Shown here piece by piece: positions 62,975 to 64,000 of a DNA stretch of 64,000 nt. Source of the stretch: Desulfospira sp963664655 (lineage in GTDB: Bacteria; Desulfobacterota; Desulfobacteria; Desulfobacterales; Desulfobacteraceae); NCBI GenBank assembly GCA_963664655.2, contig OY761554.1:2170001-2234000 (forward strand). Reading direction: 5' to 3'. Numbering within the stretch: position 1 is the first letter of the stretch; every line of letters starts with the position of its first letter. The position numbers were made by a program, and so were the translations under genes. The notes under the pieces were generated by a model. The model was given only the letters and a program-made list of their open reading frames with translations. It did no database searches and had not been told where the DNA came from.

Positions 62975-64000
62975 TTACATCTGTTCGCCGGGCACTATCC
63001 GGGATGTGAGCTTTTGGCACAGGCAATCCATAAAAAAATCAAAATCCCGGCCGTCCTGCCGGGCCTGGTCATAATCCGGCGATACCCAGTCCAGGTCCAG
63101 CAAAAAAGATTTAAGCTTTTTTTGAACCTGTTTTTGCTGGTAATAAAGATATGATTTCATTCCCATTATCTCGGATACGGCTTTGTGGGTAAGCCCCTTG
63201 CATTCATAATAAAAGAACACCTTTTTTTCCCGCTCCTTTAACCGGTTAAAAAAATTGCAGGCCCAGGTGGCGATCATACTGTCTTTTACCAAATCGCAGG
63301 ATTGGGCTGCGGGCTGGTTGATCAGGGGATTGGGCCGGTCTGTGTCATCTGAGGCAACCGGATATAAATCAATGCCGGGCTGCAGCACGACGTATCGGCT
63401 GACCCAGGCCAGAAAGTCCATCAGTTCAATCCGGATATGGGGATCACCGCTCAGTTCAGCTGCAGATGTCCAGAAATGCCGGGAAAGCGCAAGGATATGG
63501 GCCTGGGTATTTAACGCTGTAAAATCACCGGGCAGGTCAGGCGGAAAGCCGATGCCCATGAGGTCTTCCATCATGACCAGGGTTTTCGGGCAGCCGGCGG
63601 AACGGCTGAATAACGTTTTTGCCCGGTGTTTGCCGTTAAATTTGAAAAATTCACCGGACTGGGTCAAAACGTCCAGAACATGGCGGTAAAACAGCCGCCA
63701 GGTGTCTTTATGGATGTCCTGGTTTCCCTCCCGGGTTCTGGACAGATCAAGCATCCGGTACCAGAGAAATTGTCTAACCCTCATGACCGCCCCGGGCCTT
63801 CTGCCCATAAGTTCCAAAAGCATGGCCTTGTCCCTGATCAGAAAAATCATCAGTTCCTGGCGGATATCATCGGGATGAACCTGTTCCGGGGCAATGCCGT
63901 AAAGGCCAAGCCGGGACAGTTTCATTCTGTTGTGAACCGCAGTGACAAGACGGTCTACCGCATCTGCATTGCCCGGATTTTCAAGCCAGGCCTGGAAGTC
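62975..64000 (-). CDS. Sigma-70 family (ECF-like) RNA polymerase sigma factor, 5' end beyond window
   Basis: The frame is open to the window edge; the ATG at 63925 is preceded by at least 25 further in-frame residues (AVDRLVTAVHNR just before it). This gives 341 or more codons. Region 2 is represented by IAPEQVHPDDIRQELMIFLI and the following RVRQFLWYRMLDLSRTRE. Region 4 is clear near the end: FFNRLKEREKKVFFYYECKGLTHKAVSEIMGM. A region of about 120 residues separates the two, longer than in common ECF factors. It should direct transcription of a set of host genes when the upstream control is relieved. It heads the zinc-finger/Lon-like gene group. Confidence 0.8.
   Translation of the reverse strand, partial: DFQAWLENPGNADAVDRLVTAVHNRMKLSRLGLYGIAPEQVHPDDIRQELMIFLIRDKAMLLELMGRRPGAVMRVRQFLWYRMLDLSRTREGNQDIHKDTWRLFYRHVLDVLTQSGEFFKFNGKHRAKTLFSRSAGCPKTLVMMEDLMGIGFPPDLPGDFTALNTQAHILALSRHFWTSAAELSGDPHIRIELMDFLAWVSRYVVLQPGIDLYPVASDDTDRPNPLINQPAAQSCDLVKDSMIATWACNFFNRLKEREKKVFFYYECKGLTHKAVSEIMGMKSYLYYQQKQVQKKLKSFLLDLDWVSPDYDQARQDGRDFDFFMDCLCQKLTSRIVPGEQM

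Noticed and set aside
51794..64000. Assignment as a type III-E (gRAMP/Csx29) locus
   Set aside because: No gRAMP or TPR-CHAT gene is in the window; the protease is Lon-like and a CARF-HEPN protein, which needs cyclic oligoadenylate, is present.

Overview
The window looks like a chromosomal segment of an anaerobic, nitrogen-fixing sulfate-reducing bacterium of the Desulfobacterota (Desulfobacteraceae-like). The reasons are: a nif cluster with nifI1-nifI2 between nifH and nifD and a NifD carrying the extra central segment of anaerobe-type enzymes; a many-heme cytochrome c; a TSUP permease; an fdhD gene; a large PAS hybrid kinase; and intergenic space full of degenerate 7-mer repeats. This placement is inferred from gene content only. 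No rRNA or tRNA gene was recognised.

Layout. 1-4.6 kb: the end of a branched-chain amino-acid ABC transporter operon (livH-livM-livG-livF) with a PaaK-like adenylate-forming protein. 4.9-7.8 kb: an Lrp/AsnC regulator and a Cache-domain chemoreceptor. 8.1-19.5 kb: a probable export system made of a periplasmic adaptor, a GAF-TM-HlyD protein, an M50 metalloprotease-HlyD protein, a sulfotransferase, a 1409-residue DUF4347/beta-helix/cadherin-like surface protein and a TolC-like lipoprotein. No ABC ATPase is present. This block lies between the intact chemoreceptor and a decayed second copy of it. 19.7-35 kb: a methyltransferase, PAS-GGDEF, DnaK, rhodanese, a multiheme cytochrome interrupted by an in-frame TGA, FdhD, a hybrid histidine kinase, endonuclease III, a TSUP permease, an MBL-fold protein and a DHH phosphoesterase. 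35.8-46.8 kb: the nif cluster on the minus strand, nifH-I1-I2-D-K-E-N-B-ferredoxin-nifV, with a sigma-54-type promoter in front of nifH and large TTAGC/GCTAA hairpins in several internal gaps.

47.5-64 kb is a defence region. A SNF2 helicase and a Cys4 partner protein lie left of a 26-repeat CRISPR array (51794-53644). To the right, all on the minus strand, are cas1, a CRISPR-associated primase-polymerase (CAPP), a TPR protein with a possible sliding-clamp-binding peptide, a CARF-HEPN (TM1812/Csx1-like) ribonuclease, a Lon-type Ser-Lys protease with a long helical tail, a cytosolic zinc-finger anti-sigma-like protein and a sigma factor cut by the window edge. No interference complex and no cas2 are visible; they presumably lie beyond 64000 or elsewhere.

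The most interesting candidate system is this last set. It resembles in logic, but not in parts, the two known CRISPR protease/sigma pathways: CalpL-CalpT-CalpS (SAVED-Lon) and Csx29-Csx30-CASP-sigma (CHAT caspase). Here the protease is Lon-like with no recognisable CARF or SAVED domain and sits in tight translational coupling with a ZAS-type protein and a sigma factor. The spacers add to the interest: about a third contain a GC-rich hairpin, two spacer pairs sample overlapping protospacers, and several read as gene starts in the sense direction opposite to the predicted crRNA.
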